Source of the DNA: Sphingobacteriia bacterium | GTDB taxonomy: Bacteria > Bacteroidota > Bacteroidia > Chitinophagales > Chitinophagaceae | DNA: 8,179 nt | NCBI GenBank assembly: GCA_004294465.1 | Contig: REAV01000028.1 | Location: forward strand, 1-8,179 | Reading direction: 5' to 3' | Shown: piece by piece, positions 6,933-8,179 of the stretch | How positions within the stretch are numbered: the first letter of the stretch is position 1 | Layout: the number at the start of each line of letters is the position of its first letter | Notes under the pieces: model-generated | The model's input: only the letters and a program-made list of their open reading frames with translations | What the model was told of the DNA's origin: nothing | Databases searched by the model: none | Translations under genes and position numbers: made by a program

Positions 6933-6948
6933 GGTAACTCTTTATATC

Positions 6949-8179
6949 TTAATAATAATATACTTTACTCTCCCAAGGGCCAAGATTCAATTGTCCAACT
7001 GGTATAGACTTTAAAGATGTACCTGACAATAACTCCCTAATTCCCACCTGATTGATATCCTTAATATCTGTTAATTTGATTGAAAATGATTGCTGTTTAT
7101 TGCTGAGATTAACCATCACAAGAATAAATTGTTTTCCCTTCTTACGATAAAATGCATAAATAGACTGATCATTACCAGTAATGATTTTTTTCATTGGCAC
7201 ATTAGCTGCTAATGCAGAATTACTCATTCTTAGTTGAAGCAGTTTTGTATAGAAGCTGGATCTATGAAATTGTTCAAATTTCATAGGATCTTTTTCAAAG
7301 AAAGCAATGGGTCTTAAAATGGGTTCTTCCTGTCCCCCATAGATCATTGGTATACTTCTAGGCAATGTTTGGGAAAGCACGGCAAATGGTTCATGTACCT
7401 TCCCAGGCATTGTTCCATAATCGGCTTTATTCCAACTATTTTCATCATGGTTACTGGTAAAATACAATAATGAAGCATTTGGCGTAAAACTATTATCAAT
7501 TTCATGCTGAACTGAATCCAAAGCCAATGCATTTTTTGATTGATTGGCAATATCTACCATTATATGAAATGCTTTCCATGGATAGCTAATATCGAAGCCA
7601 GCCCTATGCACCCAGGCATCTTCCGATTCAGCAATCATCAACAAATTTTTATTGGACTTTAATAGTGGTATAGCTTTATACCAAAAGCTACTGTCAACTA
7701 AATGTGCTTGATCACATCTAAATCCATCAATACCAGATTCTTTAACCCAATACATCATAGCAGCAATCATACTATCACTAACAGCTGGATTCTTGTAATT
7801 CAGCTTTCTGGTATCTATCCAATCAAATTGACTGATTGCATTTCCAGAAATATCTTTTACATAAAAGTCCGGATGCGATTTCAGCCATGGATGGTCTGCT
7901 CCTGTATGATTGGGCACCCAATCAATGATCACTTTAAATCCCTTTTCATGTGCTGCTCTAACTAGATTATTCCAATCTTTTAAATCTCCATATTCTGGAT
8001 TAATTGCAGTATAATTTGAAACAGCATAATAACTACCCAAGGTTCCTTTTCTATCAATTTTACTGATTGGGTTAATGGGCATAAACCACAAGGTTTGAAT
8101 ACCCATTTTTTTGAGCCGATCCAAATTTTTTGCAAATGCAGTAAAACTTCCTTCTTTGGTATATTGACGTGTATTTACT
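6949..8179 (-). CDS. GH13 alpha-amylase family glycoside hydrolase (partial, N-terminus off window)
   Basis: The frame is open to the right edge, giving 409 complete codons. The TTG at 8124 could be read as a start, but the 18 upstream codons (VNTRQYTKEGSFTAFAKNL) continue the conserved first part of the GH13 barrel, so the real start is outside. Counting from that TTG codon, region I is DWVPNH (68-73), region II is GFRCDQAH with nucleophile Asp138, region III is IAESED with acid/base Glu166, and region IV is SNHDEN with Asp227, so the catalytic triad is complete. A C-terminal beta domain follows (about 315-391, with QFILVMVNLSNKQQSF). The enzyme should hydrolyse or transfer alpha-glucosidic bonds. 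Its subfamily, substrate and location (periplasmic or cytosolic) cannot be decided without the N-terminus. No terminator is seen between it and pyrF, so readthrough into pyrF is possible. Confidence 0.92.
   Translation of the reverse strand, partial: VNTRQYTKEGSFTAFAKNLDRLKKMGIQTLWFMPINPISKIDRKGTLGSYYAVSNYTAINPEYGDLKDWNNLVRAAHEKGFKVIIDWVPNHTGADHPWLKSHPDFYVKDISGNAISQFDWIDTRKLNYKNPAVSDSMIAAMMYWVKESGIDGFRCDQAHLVDSSFWYKAIPLLKSNKNLLMIAESEDAWVHRAGFDISYPWKAFHIMVDIANQSKNALALDSVQHEIDNSFTPNASLLYFTSNHDENSWNKADYGTMPGKVHEPFAVLSQTLPRSIPMIYGGQEEPILRPIAFFEKDPMKFEQFHRSSFYTKLLQLRMSNSALAANVPMKKIITGNDQSIYAFYRKKGKQFILVMVNLSNKQQSFSIKLTDIKDINQVGIRELLSGTSLKSIPVGQLNLGPWESKVYYY

Noticed and set aside
7702..7965. Plus-strand open frame of 87 codons opposite the GH13 gene
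   Set aside because: It is antisense to conserved catalytic regions, its protein has no recognisable domain, and it has no start context. It is a shadow frame; the same applies to the open frames at 482-694, 1246-1560, 2626-2892, 3386-3628, 6252-6440 and 7344-7550.
8122..8124. TTG at 8124 as start codon of the GH13 gene
   Set aside because: The frame stays open to the window edge, and the upstream residues (VNTRQYTKEGSF...) match the conserved N-terminal part of the GH13 barrel, so the gene is partial rather than starting here.

Overview
The window looks like an ordinary chromosomal segment of a member of the Bacteroidota, most plausibly a Chitinophagaceae-type organism. The DNA is AT-rich and the starts lack clear Shine-Dalgarno sequences. 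One promoter fits the Bacteroidota TTG/TAnnTTTG pattern. The protein families fit as well: an exported S9 peptidase of a Bacteroidota type, an OmpA C-terminal domain with the wording 'YPDTDILIEGHTDN', and a long type-2 PyrF. The lineage is inferred from protein character, since no rRNA or other marker gene is present.

Layout from left to right. (1) The 3' end of a plus-strand gene (1-432) encodes a beta-rich, aromatic-repeat protein, probably DUF4097/adhesin-like. (2) A 13-bp hairpin at 450-483 works as a bidirectional terminator between it and the convergent S9 peptidase gene (501-2984, minus). (3) Divergent from the peptidase is a tight plus-strand cluster: an exported YCII-domain protein (3047-3460), kynureninase (3475-4728) and a cytosolic SGNH/GDSL hydrolase (4730-5332). 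The gaps of 14 and 1 bases suggest one operon. (4) Convergent with it is a short OmpA-domain ORF (5342-5830, minus) that lacks any export signal and looks 5'-truncated. (5) Just upstream of that ORF is a strong minus-strand terminator hairpin (5853-5912), which ends transcripts coming from pyrF. (6) pyrF (6032-6898, minus) encodes orotidine-5'-phosphate decarboxylase and has a promoter-like sequence almost touching its start codon. (7) The window closes with the C-terminal part of a GH13 alpha-amylase-family enzyme (6949-8179, minus), whose start lies beyond the right edge.

How the genes work together: KynU is a step of tryptophan/kynurenine breakdown or de novo NAD synthesis, but no other gene of that pathway is visible. 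PyrF belongs to UMP synthesis, the S9 enzyme to peptide use in the cell envelope, and the GH13 enzyme to alpha-glucan use. Apart from the YCII-kynU-SGNH cluster, the genes do not form an obvious system. I found no phage, transposon, CRISPR, tRNA, rRNA, toxin-antitoxin or defence module and no clearly novel system. The points most worth checking are the truncated OmpA ORF behind a terminator, the possibly leaderless pyrF transcript, the S9 subfamily that lacks the DPP-IV glutamate motif, and the unexplained partners of KynU.
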